Source of the DNA: Demequina sp. B12
GTDB taxonomy: Bacteria; Actinomycetota; Actinomycetes; Actinomycetales; Demequinaceae
Reading direction: 5' to 3'
Length of the DNA: 64,000 bases
Assembly: GCF_028823635.1 (NCBI RefSeq)
Contig: NZ_JAPEHU010000004.1
Coordinates: 62,001 to 126,000, forward strand
The notes beneath the pieces are model-generated. The model was not told where the DNA came from. It ran no database searches and was given only the letters and a program-made list of their open reading frames with translations. Position numbers and translations under genes: made by a program. Positions 43,181 through 51,178 of this stretch are shown one piece after another; the first letter of the stretch is position 1, and each line of letters opens with the position of its first letter.

Positions 43181-43867
43181 ATGCGCGCCAGGACGCGTGC
43201 GGTTGCGGCTACGGCCGGCGCTGCGCTCGTTGTGGTGCCCCTCACGGGAGCTGCTGCGGCGGCCCTCGTCACACAAGACATCGTCCCCAGCAACCCGTTG
43301 GCAGAGTCGGCGACCATTGAGGACGCCGCCGCGGCAGATATCGCCGCTTCGGTCACGGCAGCTGATGAGGCCGGTTACGACGTCGACACCCCTGACGTCG
43401 AGTTTTCGGCCAACCCGGAGCCCGTTTACACGCCTCCGCCCACCACGACCACCACCGAGTCCAACTCGGGCACCTCGACGTCAAACTCGTCCGGTGCGCG
43501 TGAGGTATCGAACTCGGCGTCGGTGTCGGCAGCGATCTCTGGTTCTGCCGTGATCGCTGAGGCCTCGAAGTACGTGGGCGTGCCCTACGTCTCCGGTGGC
43601 TCGTCGCCGTCCGGCTTCGACTGCTCGGGCTTCACCTCGTACGTGTACGGCCAGCTCGGCATTTCGTTGCCGCGTTCGTCCGGCGCCTACTACAACGTGG
43701 GTACTCGCGTGTCGAGCCCGCAGCCTGGCGACATCATCGTGACGCCCGGTCACGTGGGTATCTACGCAGGCCCGAACCTGCAGATCGACGCACCGCGTCC
43801 CGGTAAGACCATCCAGTTCCGTCCGATCTGGCAGTCGAACCCCACGTACGTGCGCGTGACTGGCTAA
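43181..43867 (+). CDS. Secreted NlpC/P60 cell-wall endopeptidase
   Basis: About 228 residues. Signal peptide or anchor (TRAVAATAGAALVVVPLTGAAAAALV), a Thr/Ser/Pro-rich linker with PPPTTTTTESNSG, and a C-terminal NlpC/P60 domain: ASKYVGVPYVSGGSSPSGFDCSGF with catalytic Cys148, and TPGHVGIYAG with His191; the third polar residue is in the following QIDAP stretch. It cuts stem-peptide bonds in peptidoglycan. GAGG at 43168-43171 fits ATG 43181; earlier in-frame ATGs at 43136 and 43085 lie in the structured leader. Confidence 0.93.
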   Translation: MRARTRAVAATAGAALVVVPLTGAAAAALVTQDIVPSNPLAESATIEDAAAADIAASVTAADEAGYDVDTPDVEFSANPEPVYTPPPTTTTTESNSGTSTSNSSGAREVSNSASVSAAISGSAVIAEASKYVGVPYVSGGSSPSGFDCSGFTSYVYGQLGISLPRSSGAYYNVGTRVSSPQPGDIIVTPGHVGIYAGPNLQIDAPRPGKTIQFRPIWQSNPTYVRVTG

Positions 43868-43885
43868 CGCCGCCTCGTTTTGTCG

Positions 43886-43926
43886 CAACGGCCGCCTCCC
43901 CCCCCCGGGGGGGGGGTGCCCCGTTG
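43886..43926. terminator. Extreme G/C stem-loop with a C9G10 homopolymer palindrome
   Basis: CAACGG (43886-43891) pairs with CCGTTG (43921-43926). Between them nine C (43898-43906) are followed directly by ten G (43907-43916). TTGTCGTTTT follows. Probably the NlpC terminator. The homopolymer tracts may vary in length or be a sequencing weak point. Confidence 0.6.
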
Positions 43927-43947
43927 TCGTTTTCCGACCATCCGTAG

Positions 43948-43968
43948 TTTTCAAACAGTGTTTGTAAA
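43948..43968. promoter_or_regulatory. Operator-like palindrome before the aldo/keto reductase gene
   Basis: CAAACA-G-TGTTTG (43952-43964) extends with one mismatch to TTT...AAA (43948-43968). It overlaps the -35 position relative to the TATGGT -10 (43986-43991). TetR-like symmetry; no regulator gene is adjacent. Confidence 0.5.
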
Positions 43969-43997
43969 AACTGATGGGGTCCGCGTATGGTGATCTC

Positions 43998-44981
43998 ATG
44001 CGAGTCAATGACGCTTCCCGACTGAACCGTTCCGTCTCCGTCATGGGGCAGGGCTGCTGGCAGCTCGGCTCCGACTGGGGAGACGTCGATGCCGACACGG
44101 CAGCGGGCATCCTCAGCGCCGCAGTCGACCGCGGAGTGACGTTCTTCGACACCGCCGACGTCTACGGCGACGGACGCTCAGAACTCGCTGTGGGCCGCTT
44201 TATGGCGGACCACGCCGGTGACCGCATCACCGTCGCCACCAAGATGGGACGGCGCGCCAACCCGCACGTCGCGGAGGCCTACACTCTCGACAACTTCCGT
44301 CGCTGGACCGATCGTTCGCGCGAAAATCTTGGGGTCGACACGCTCGACCTCGTCCAACTGCACTGCCCGCCCACGGAGGTCTACGACGACCCCGCCACGT
44401 ATGAAGCGCTACGGGTGCTCGTGGAAGAAGGGCGCATCTCGCGCTGGGGTGTCTCCGTGGAGACCTGCGACCAGGCGTTGCGTGCCCTCCAGGAGCCAGA
44501 CCTCGCCAGCATCCAGATCATCCTCAACATCTTCCGCCGCAAACCACTCGACGCCGTGGTTCCCCAAGCCCAGGACCAAGGCGTCGCGATCATTGCCCGC
44601 ATCCCCCTGGCATCGGGCCTCCTGTCCGGAAAGTTCGACGAGGCCACCACGTTTGCACCCGACGACCACCGCACCTACAACCGCGACGGCCAGGTTTTCG
44701 ACATCGGTGAGACGTTCTCGGGCGTGCCTTACGACGTAGGCGTGCGCGCGGCCCGTGAGGTCGCGGACCTCACGCCCGACGGGTGGAGCACCGCTCAGCT
44801 CGCGCTTGCCTGGATCGCCACCGTGGGCGCGACCACCATCATCCCCGGCGCCACCAGCGTGGCGCAGGCCGCCAACAACGCCGATGCCGGCTCCCTGCCG
44901 GAACTCGACTCCACGCTCCTTGACGCCCTGGAACAGGTGTATCGCACCCACATCGAGGAACACGTCGCCGGACGCTGGTAA
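43998..44981 (+). CDS. Aldo/keto reductase
   Basis: About 327 residues, TIM-barrel NADPH oxidoreductase. The catalytic tetrad region is present: FFDTADVYGDGRSE (Asp, Tyr), VATKMGRR (Lys), VQLHCPP (His). The C-terminal cofactor-binding segment ALAWIATVGATTIIPGATSVAQAANN has the IPG and NNxxA pattern. It reduces aldehydes or ketones; the substrate cannot be predicted. TATGGT 6 nt before ATG 43998 suggests a leaderless transcript under control of the palindrome at 43948-43968. Confidence 0.92.
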   Translation: MRVNDASRLNRSVSVMGQGCWQLGSDWGDVDADTAAGILSAAVDRGVTFFDTADVYGDGRSELAVGRFMADHAGDRITVATKMGRRANPHVAEAYTLDNFRRWTDRSRENLGVDTLDLVQLHCPPTEVYDDPATYEALRVLVEEGRISRWGVSVETCDQALRALQEPDLASIQIILNIFRRKPLDAVVPQAQDQGVAIIARIPLASGLLSGKFDEATTFAPDDHRTYNRDGQVFDIGETFSGVPYDVGVRAAREVADLTPDGWSTAQLALAWIATVGATTIIPGATSVAQAANNADAGSLPELDSTLLDALEQVYRTHIEEHVAGRW

Positions 44982-45065
44982 GCCCCGCCCCGCCGCCAGG
45001 GTCATCCCGCAAGCGGCGGTGACCGGTGTGTCGCGCCGTACCGGGTACCCTGGTAGGCGCCCCAC

Positions 45066-45138
45066 GCGCCTGTAGCTCAGGGGATAGAGCACCGCTCTCC
45101 TAAAGCGGGTGTCGGCAGTTCGAATCTGCCCAGGCGCA
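45066..45138 (+). tRNA. tRNA-Arg (anticodon CCU)
   Basis: 73-nt cloverleaf. Acceptor GCGCCTG/CAGGCGC, D arm AGCTCAGGGGATAGAGC, anticodon stem CCGCT/AGCGG with loop CTCCTAA giving CCT (45099-45101), T arm GGCAGTTCGAATCTGCC, discriminator A. Reads AGG. CCA is not encoded. TACCCT at 45046-45051 is the likely -10. Confidence 0.95.
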
Positions 45139-45204
45139 CTCCACCGGCCCTGAGACTCTGTAGTGTGGCGATGTCGACTTACCGCGAGTCTTTTAGGGGG
45201 ACCC

Positions 45205-45759
45205 ATGTTGATCAGTCATCACCGCACCGCCGCCATTGTGGGCTTGGCCGTCCTGACGCTCGGCGTCGCGGGCTGCTCGTCCGACGCTGACGACGCTGCA
45301 CCCACCACCGAGTCCACGGTGGAGTCCACGGCCACGGCAGGGGAATCCACCGCTGAGACCACGGAAGAGTCAACTGACTCCGCCGACAGTGGTGCAGGCT
45401 CGTCTGACAGTGACGCTGCAGCATCGTCCAGTGAAGCGCTTGACGAGTTCGTAGCGACGTTGCAGGAGAACGCCGACACGATGCTTGCGGGCACAGAGGA
45501 CGTGTACCTCGACTTCGCTATTGAGGCGACTCACCCCGGCACGGTCGAGTACATCTACACCTTTGCCGACGAGGTTGACCCTGCGGTTGCTGCCGACGGT
45601 TTCGAGTCCACTTTGGAGACCTTCCAGGAACTCACGGACTCGGCGGCGTTCCCTGAGATGGAGGCCTTTGGCATCACCGAAGACCCCCGCATCATTTATA
45701 CGTACCTCAACCCTGACGGCTCCGAGGTGTGGACCCACGAGTTCGTTCCATCGAGCTAG
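45205..45759 (+). CDS. Secreted lipoprotein of unknown function
   Basis: About 184 residues. Signal peptide TAAIVGLAVLTLGVAGC with lipobox VAGC, a Thr/Ser/Glu/Ala-rich linker (about 30-75), and a small C-terminal domain (LDEFVATLQENADTMLAGTEDVYLDFAIEATHPGTVEYIYTFAD). It resembles the DUF4854-type lipoproteins seen in Gram-positive bacteria, but I cannot confirm this. AGGGGG is 6 nt before ATG 45205. Located after tRNA-Arg and before repeat element C. Confidence 0.82.
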   Translation: MLISHHRTAAIVGLAVLTLGVAGCSSDADDAAPTTESTVESTATAGESTAETTEESTDSADSGAGSSDSDAAASSSEALDEFVATLQENADTMLAGTEDVYLDFAIEATHPGTVEYIYTFADEVDPAVAADGFESTLETFQELTDSAAFPEMEAFGITEDPRIIYTYLNPDGSEVWTHEFVPSS

Positions 45760-45869
45760 ATTCAGGTCTCTTGCGTCCGTTTTGACGTAGAGGCCACTGT
45801 GGTCTCACAATCTCCTCCAGCGGTGCGCGTCGGCTGACTAAGTGGGCGCGCACTGTCCGGATTTTTCCT

Positions 45870-45925
45870 CAGATGGCTCCATTCGGTTGTTTTAGTGAAC
45901 TAAGACAACCAAATGGAGCCATTTG
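45870..45925. repeat. 56-bp palindromic intergenic element, complete copy C
   Basis: Outer arms CAGATGGCTCCATTCG (45870-45885, two changes from consensus) and CAAATGGAGCCATTTG (45910-45925). Inner hairpin GGTTGTTTTAGT-GA-ACTAAGACAACC. The whole element is one long inverted repeat; each outer arm is itself palindromic. It lies 60 bp before the helicase-like gene. Confidence 0.85.
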
Positions 45926-45985
45926 ACGGTTCTGGGAGCGGCGTGGTGGTCCACCCTGAGCCGTGGTCCTAGGTACCGTAGGACA

Positions 45986-48900
45986 GTGGTGGACTTCATC
46001 GGGCGCTCCCTAGTCGCGGACGCACTTCAAGAGTGGCGAGAGCAACTCCAAGCGCGCGCGACTGTGTCCCCGCTGCGAGACCTGGTCGCCACCCAGGCGG
46101 ACCTCATCGACCTGCGCCACTCCCACCCCTCAGGCCTTGCGCAACTGTTCGCGGCACGCCCCACCGCGTTGACCTCGCTGGTCCGCGAAGAACAAGCGGT
46201 CGAAGGCGCGTTGACCAAGGGCCGCGCCATCATCGACGAAGCTGAACGAGTCAAGGCCGCGACCGGCGCCTGGACAGCCGCGCTCGCTGTGGGCACCGCA
46301 TGCTGGCGCGAAGCCAGTCACGACGTTGAGATGCCGATCCTGTTGCGCGCCGTGGAACTGGACCGGCATCGCGAACGTGACCTGCACATCACGCTGCGCA
46401 ACGAGATCTGGATCAACCCCGTGATCGTGTCCCTCCTGCGTGAGCGGGCCGCGCAAGCCGGCTGGGAGAACCCGCCGGCGCTGCCGCAGATCACCCCGGG
46501 ACGCGACTTTGACCCACGTCCGCTGTGGGACGCGGTCGGTGACCGCAGCGACCTCCTGGGGGACACACTCGAGGTGCGCAACCGCCTCATCCTGGGCGCC
46601 TACGACGACCCCGAGCAGCGCCTCCTCGACGACCTTGATGACCTGGACTCCGTCATCGGCGCCTCACCCATCCTGGCCGCTGCCGCAGGGGACCGCGACG
46701 CTCTCGCCACCCTCAGCGAACCGCTCCCGGCTTTCCCCAAGGGCGACCGGGACCCGTTCGGCGAGCGTGGCATCGGCGATCTTGATGACGTGACGTTCGC
46801 GGCGCTGGATCTGATTGCGACCGGTCGAGACGTGTTCCTGGGAACCCCTCCCGGTTCGGATGCGATTGGTATCGCGGCCGCGATCGCTGCCGACGGGGCG
46901 GCCTCCGGCAGGACCGTCGCTGTCGTGGGTGGTCAGGACCGGGCCCTGCACAATGTGGGACGCAAGCTTGCGGAGTGGGGTGCTGGCGACATCGTCGTGG
47001 ACGGTACGGAAGCGGCGTGGAACACCAGTGCGCGTTCGCGGCTTCTGGAAGCGATCACGATGGGCACCCCGCAGGTGGACGATGCCGCTGTTCGCACGTC
47101 GGGTGAGGCGCTGGTGCGTGCCCGTGCCGACTTGCACCGTCGCTTCGATGCCCTGCACCGGACGTACCGTCCGTGGGGCGTGAGCGCCTTCGAGTCGGTC
47201 CAGGCCATTGTGCGGATCACGACCGCTGACCCGGCGCCGCAGACGTCGACGCGGTTGGGGGCCGATGCTGGCGCCATCGTCGCGGATCATGGTTTCGCTT
47301 CCGTGTCCGCGGCAATCGCACGGGCGTTGGCACCCGAGGACGCCGACGAGGCGGCTGTCGCGAAGCAGGCCGATGCTGCCGCCGCGGTGACACGCGATGA
47401 CGACACGGAGCCGTGGTGGTCAGGGCACGCTGAGGAAAGTGAGGGCGCGCGTCTCGATGAGGCGCTTGCGACTTTCTTGGGCCGTTCCGTTCCCAAGCTG
47501 CGTTCTGAGGCAGCGATCGCTGCCCACGAGACCGGTATTGACGAGGCGAACTCGTTGGCGGTGTGGGCTGATCAGGTGCAGATGTTCGCTGACCTGCGCA
47601 GCATCCTTGAGACATTTTCGCCGGCTGTGTTCCACCGTTCGCTTCACGACCTGGTGGCGGCATCCGCGCCGCACAGTTCACCCAAGTATGTGGACATTCC
47701 GCGGCGGGACCGCCGTGCCTTGATGCGTCGCGCGGTGGAGTTGCTGCGCCCGGGTCGCGGCAAGGAGCACATCCACGAAGACCTGGTGAAGGCTCACGAT
47801 CTTGCACTGCGGTGGCGGTCCCACTGTTCCGCTGGCGGCTGGCCCGTGGTTCCTGACGACTACGACATTTTCATCGACCGCATCGAAAAGGCGCAGGCGG
47901 AGTGGGACACCATCGCTGACGTGGTTGCGGCCGTCGCCGATGTTGATGACCTCGCCACGCATTCGTGGGAGGAACTGGTCGAGACGCTTGATCGTCTCGC
48001 GCTGGGCGTGCCCGGTTCGCTTGAGTCGTCCGATGTCGACGACCTCGACATTGATGTCGACAGCGGCGGGTTTGCCGCGTTGGTCGCTGACTTGCGTGCG
48101 CGTGATGCGTCGGGTGTGCAGATTCGCCGCGACTTGGAGTTCGCCTGGTGGGCTGCCGCGTTTGACAGCATCGTGATGGCGGACCCCACGTTGACGGAGT
48201 ACGGCGCCATCGGTGCTGCTGTCGAGGAGTTCCGTAAGCGAGATCTGGATTTCTCTGCTGCGCGGGTGGGTCCGCTGATGCGGGCCGCTGCGGAGCGGCG
48301 TCGGAGTGCGATTGCGCGCCACCCTGATATGGCACGTGACCTGTTTGCCGCCCTCGTGGAGGGCAAGGATGCCTCGTACAAGGAGTTGTGGCGCGACTTT
48401 GCGCCGTTGGTGACGTCGTTGCGTCCCGTGGTGTTGGCGAAGGCCGAGCAGGTCTCGCACCTGGCGCCGTCTTCGCTGTCCATTGATGTGGCAGTGGTGG
48501 TGGCGGGTGAATCCCTCGCTTTGGCCGAGTTGGTGCCCACGCTCGCCCGCGCCAAGCAGGTTGTGGTGTTGGGCGACGCGCACGCGGCAACCCGGTCCGC
48601 GATCGCGGCGCTCGCGACGCTGTTGCCGCAGGTCACGTTGCATGCCATGGCTCAGCCGCGCGATCCCCGTGTCAGCACGGTGTTGAGCGAGATTGCGTAC
48701 GGGCGTGCCTTGCCCACCCAGCCTGCGGCGCACGGCGCCGGTACGTTGCGCGTGGAGTGGGTCACCGCTTCCGGACAAGTAGCCGATGCTGCAGGCGAGC
48801 AGCCTGGCGCCTCCACCTCCGCTGCGGAGGTCAGGGCGGTGGCCGCGTACGTCGAGCAGCGGATGGCGGCGGGCAAGCACCGCAGCCTTGCGATCGTCAC

Positions 48901-50206
48901 GGGATCTGTGGTGCATGCCGAGGCGGTGCGTGCGGAACTCGAGGCGCGTTCCGCGAAGCTGTCCGCTGCCGTAGAGATTGAGCCGTTGGGTGAAGTCGCG
49001 GGGATGGCCGCACACGAAGTTGTGGTGTCGTTGGGCTACGCCCGCGACGAGGACGGCAACCTGCCTCCGCATCTGGGCGCGTTGTCCGAGCCGTGGGGTC
49101 GCCAGGCCGTGGTCCAGGCTCTGGTGGCTTCGCGTGAGGACGTCACGATCTTCTCGACGCTGAGCGTGGACGACCTAGGGGAGTGCGGTGCTTCCGCCGC
49201 CAGTGGCGTGGAGGACTTCCGTGAGTTGCTGCGGGTCTCCGCGTCAGCTCCTGTGGCGCCGGAACGTCCAGAGCCCGCCCCCAGTGACTGGTTGTTGGCC
49301 GATGTTGCGCAGCGTTTGCGCCACGAGGGCTACAAGGTGCGTGTGCGCTACGGCAAAGCCACTGACGCTATCCCCATGGTGGTAGCGGGGCCACACGAGC
49401 GTGACTACAGCGTGGCGATCGTGACAGACGAGGCTTCCAGCGCGGGGTCAGTGTCGTTGCGTGACCGGGTCCGGTGGCAGCGCTCTCAACTGGAGCGACT
49501 GGGTTGGACCGTGGTGCCGTTGTGGACCCTCGACGTGTTTATGGACCCCGACTCCGCGGCCGCCCAGGTCCGTGCAGCATTGCCGGAGAACGACCCCAGC
49601 CCGCAAGTCGAACAGGGAAGCCTGGACCTTGACCTGCCAGAGCCACCGGTGGACTACCCGGAGGTGGAGCCCGAAGCAGTGCCACAGCGGCCAGAACCAG
49701 AACCGATGACCTTGGGACTGAGCACCATGATGGTGGAGTCCGCGATTGATGCGGCTTCTGTGCCCTTCGACTTTGAGGCTGAGGTGGAGACCGTGCAGGA
49801 GCAGGACGAGGCCGGCGAGGTCGGCGAGGTCGGCGAAGCCGGTGAAGTCGATCAGAACGTAGAACCGGATGCCGATGCGGCCGCGGTTGACGACGGCGAG
49901 CCAGAGGACTCCGAAGGAGACGCAGACGGAGAGGCGGATCCAGAATCCGACCCTGACGCCGGAGCTGAGGATGTCGAGACTGAGGACTTCGATACCGAGG
50001 ACGTCGAAACTGAGGACGCCGATGACCCGCAGCCTGCCAAGCCGGAGCCAGTGGTGAAGCCCACGAGCGCATCGGCCCGTGCCGCCGGTGCTGACCGACC
50101 GCTGATTCCTACGCGTGCGTGGGAAGACGAAGACGCCGGTTGGGGTGGGGGCAGTTCAGGGTCGCGTGATGACGACATCCTGCGGGAGAAGCCACCGCAC
50201 TGGTAA
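45986..50206 (+). CDS. Very large helicase-like protein with eroded ATPase and nuclease motifs
   Basis: About 1,406 residues, intact frame. The layout resembles large SF1 helicase-nuclease fusions (DUF4011/AAA_11-AAA_12 plus a C-terminal Vsr/DUF559-like domain). But the Walker A position reads GTPPGSDAIG (286-295, Lys replaced by Ala). The Walker B/DEAS position reads VAVVVAGES (835-843, no Asp-Glu). Motif III GDxxQL reads GDAHAA. Motif VI NVAxTRAR reads VQALVASRE. The nuclease-like part (about 1090-1190: DWLLADVAQRLRHEGY to RSQLERLGWTVVPLWTLDVF) lacks the catalytic acids. The last 200 residues are acidic tandem repeats. TACCGT lies 6 nt before GTG 45986. Probably a pseudo-enzyme with a structural or regulatory role; function unknown. 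Confidence 0.75.
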   Translation: MVDFIGRSLVADALQEWREQLQARATVSPLRDLVATQADLIDLRHSHPSGLAQLFAARPTALTSLVREEQAVEGALTKGRAIIDEAERVKAATGAWTAALAVGTACWREASHDVEMPILLRAVELDRHRERDLHITLRNEIWINPVIVSLLRERAAQAGWENPPALPQITPGRDFDPRPLWDAVGDRSDLLGDTLEVRNRLILGAYDDPEQRLLDDLDDLDSVIGASPILAAAAGDRDALATLSEPLPAFPKGDRDPFGERGIGDLDDVTFAALDLIATGRDVFLGTPPGSDAIGIAAAIAADGAASGRTVAVVGGQDRALHNVGRKLAEWGAGDIVVDGTEAAWNTSARSRLLEAITMGTPQVDDAAVRTSGEALVRARADLHRRFDALHRTYRPWGVSAFESVQAIVRITTADPAPQTSTRLGADAGAIVADHGFASVSAAIARALAPEDADEAAVAKQADAAAAVTRDDDTEPWWSGHAEESEGARLDEALATFLGRSVPKLRSEAAIAAHETGIDEANSLAVWADQVQMFADLRSILETFSPAVFHRSLHDLVAASAPHSSPKYVDIPRRDRRALMRRAVELLRPGRGKEHIHEDLVKAHDLALRWRSHCSAGGWPVVPDDYDIFIDRIEKAQAEWDTIADVVAAVADVDDLATHSWEELVETLDRLALGVPGSLESSDVDDLDIDVDSGGFAALVADLRARDASGVQIRRDLEFAWWAAAFDSIVMADPTLTEYGAIGAAVEEFRKRDLDFSAARVGPLMRAAAERRRSAIARHPDMARDLFAALVEGKDASYKELWRDFAPLVTSLRPVVLAKAEQVSHLAPSSLSIDVAVVVAGESLALAELVPTLARAKQVVVLGDAHAATRSAIAALATLLPQVTLHAMAQPRDPRVSTVLSEIAYGRALPTQPAAHGAGTLRVEWVTASGQVADAAGEQPGASTSAAEVRAVAAYVEQRMAAGKHRSLAIVTGSVVHAEAVRAELEARSAKLSAAVEIEPLGEVAGMAAHEVVVSLGYARDEDGNLPPHLGALSEPWGRQAVVQALVASREDVTIFSTLSVDDLGECGASAASGVEDFRELLRVSASAPVAPERPEPAPSDWLLADVAQRLRHEGYKVRVRYGKATDAIPMVVAGPHERDYSVAIVTDEASSAGSVSLRDRVRWQRSQLERLGWTVVPLWTLDVFMDPDSAAAQVRAALPENDPSPQVEQGSLDLDLPEPPVDYPEVEPEAVPQRPEPEPMTLGLSTMMVESAIDAASVPFDFEAEVETVQEQDEAGEVGEVGEAGEVDQNVEPDADAAAVDDGEPEDSEGDADGEADPESDPDAGAEDVETEDFDTEDVETEDADDPQPAKPEPVVKPTSASARAAGADRPLIPTRAWEDEDAGWGGGSSGSRDDDILREKPPHW

Positions 50207-50220
50207 ACGGTGGCCGCGCG

Positions 50221-50257
50221 TCCGGTGAGGACTTGGACTGTCCGGTCAGGACTTGGA
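50221..50257. repeat. Direct repeat at the 3' end of the FmdB-like gene
   Basis: Two 17-bp copies (50221-50237 and 50241-50257) differ at one base, period 20. The second covers the last codons and stop of the FmdB-like gene, the first lies just past it, so the gene end appears duplicated. Confidence 0.6.
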
Positions 50258-50443
50258 TTTGGCGGCGGCCCGCGAGTCCGTCCGGTAGAAGCCTGAACCC
50301 TTGAACGTCACACCCACGTTGCCGAACACGCGGCGGAGCGATCCAGAGCAGGCGGGGCAGGTGACGAGCGCGTCGTCGTGAATCGACTGCACCTCGTCAA
50401 AGCGGTGGTCGCAGTCGCGACAGGCATACGAGTACGTGGGCAT
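50246..50443 (-). CDS. FmdB-family zinc-ribbon protein
   Basis: 65 residues. PTYSYACRDCDHRFDEVQSIHDDALVTCPACSGSLRRVFGNVGVTFKGSGFYRTD has the two CxxC knuckles (C8/C11 and C29/C32 approximately) of the FmdB regulatory-protein family. Small zinc-binding protein, often linked to 5-FTHF cyclo-ligase in actinobacteria, as here (10 bp downstream of it on the same strand). Molecular role not established. Confidence 0.93.
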   Translation of the reverse strand: MPTYSYACRDCDHRFDEVQSIHDDALVTCPACSGSLRRVFGNVGVTFKGSGFYRTDSRAAAKSKS

Positions 50444-50453
50444 GGGCCGTATT

Positions 50454-51077
50454 CTACGCGGGCAACGAGGTGATCCCTTGTGGCGTGATGACGGCGTTCA
50501 CGGGGCGGTCGTGAGACTCGCGCGGCAAATGGGTGCCGTCCACATGGAACTCCGAGGTAAACGTCAACGCCACCACGGGCGCTTCCGGACGTGCTTGGGC
50601 CAGGGCACGGTCGTACCAGCCGCCACCTTGGCCCAAGCGCGTGCCGTACTGATCGACGGCAAGCGCGGGCACCACCACGACATCGGCCTGGGCGAGCGCC
50701 TCACTGGGCAGGAACGTGCCGGACGGCTCCGGAGGGCGGCCCGGAGCGCGTTCTACTAGGTCGTCGGAACTGACGTAGACACCCCATCCGCGCTGAAGTC
50801 CGTCACCCAGGCACGGCACCAGGACGGTGATGTCACGTTCGTGGAGGGCCTCGATCAGGGGCAAGGTTCCCGGCTCGTGGGGCCGTGAGGCGTAGACAGA
50901 GACACAGCTTGCTGCCTGAATGGAGGGCAGTTGGAGGACCTGATCGCGGAGTTGGAGCGCGAGTTCCTCATTGCGACGCACGGAGCGGTGGAGCCTTGCC
51001 TTCCGTACCGACGCCCGCAAGTGCGCTTTGGCGTCCTCAGGAGCTTCGACGTGACTATGGCTCGGCTGCGAGGTCAT
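50454..51077 (-). CDS. 5-formyltetrahydrofolate cyclo-ligase
   Basis: About 207 residues. AHLRASVRKARLHRS near the N-terminus, VSVYASRPHEPGTLPLIEAL, VLVPCLGDGLQRGWGVYV and the ATP/folate loop DVVVVPALAVDQYGTRLGQGGGWYDRAL are the family signature (conserved GTRLGQGGGYYDR). It converts 5-formyl-THF to 5,10-methenyl-THF using ATP. ATG 51077 (MTSQPSH) is preferred; ATG 51086 is also possible, and the longer frame to 51185 is not conserved. Confidence 0.94.
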   Translation of the reverse strand: MTSQPSHSHVEAPEDAKAHLRASVRKARLHRSVRRNEELALQLRDQVLQLPSIQAASCVSVYASRPHEPGTLPLIEALHERDITVLVPCLGDGLQRGWGVYVSSDDLVERAPGRPPEPSGTFLPSEALAQADVVVVPALAVDQYGTRLGQGGGWYDRALAQARPEAPVVALTFTSEFHVDGTHLPRESHDRPVNAVITPQGITSLPA

Positions 51078-51178
51078 GCCCACCATTGTGTCAGGTTTTC
51101 GTAAACGTTCGGTATCGCCAGCGTCACGCCAACGGCGAACAGCGCGGCCACTTGCTCGGGCAGGCTGGGGGCGCAACA

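Noticed and set aside
45923-45985. Extended start of the helicase-like gene at a TTG inside repeat element C
   Set aside because: The TTG lies in the outer arm of the repeat and lacks a ribosome-binding site; TACCGT sits 6 nt before GTG 45986.
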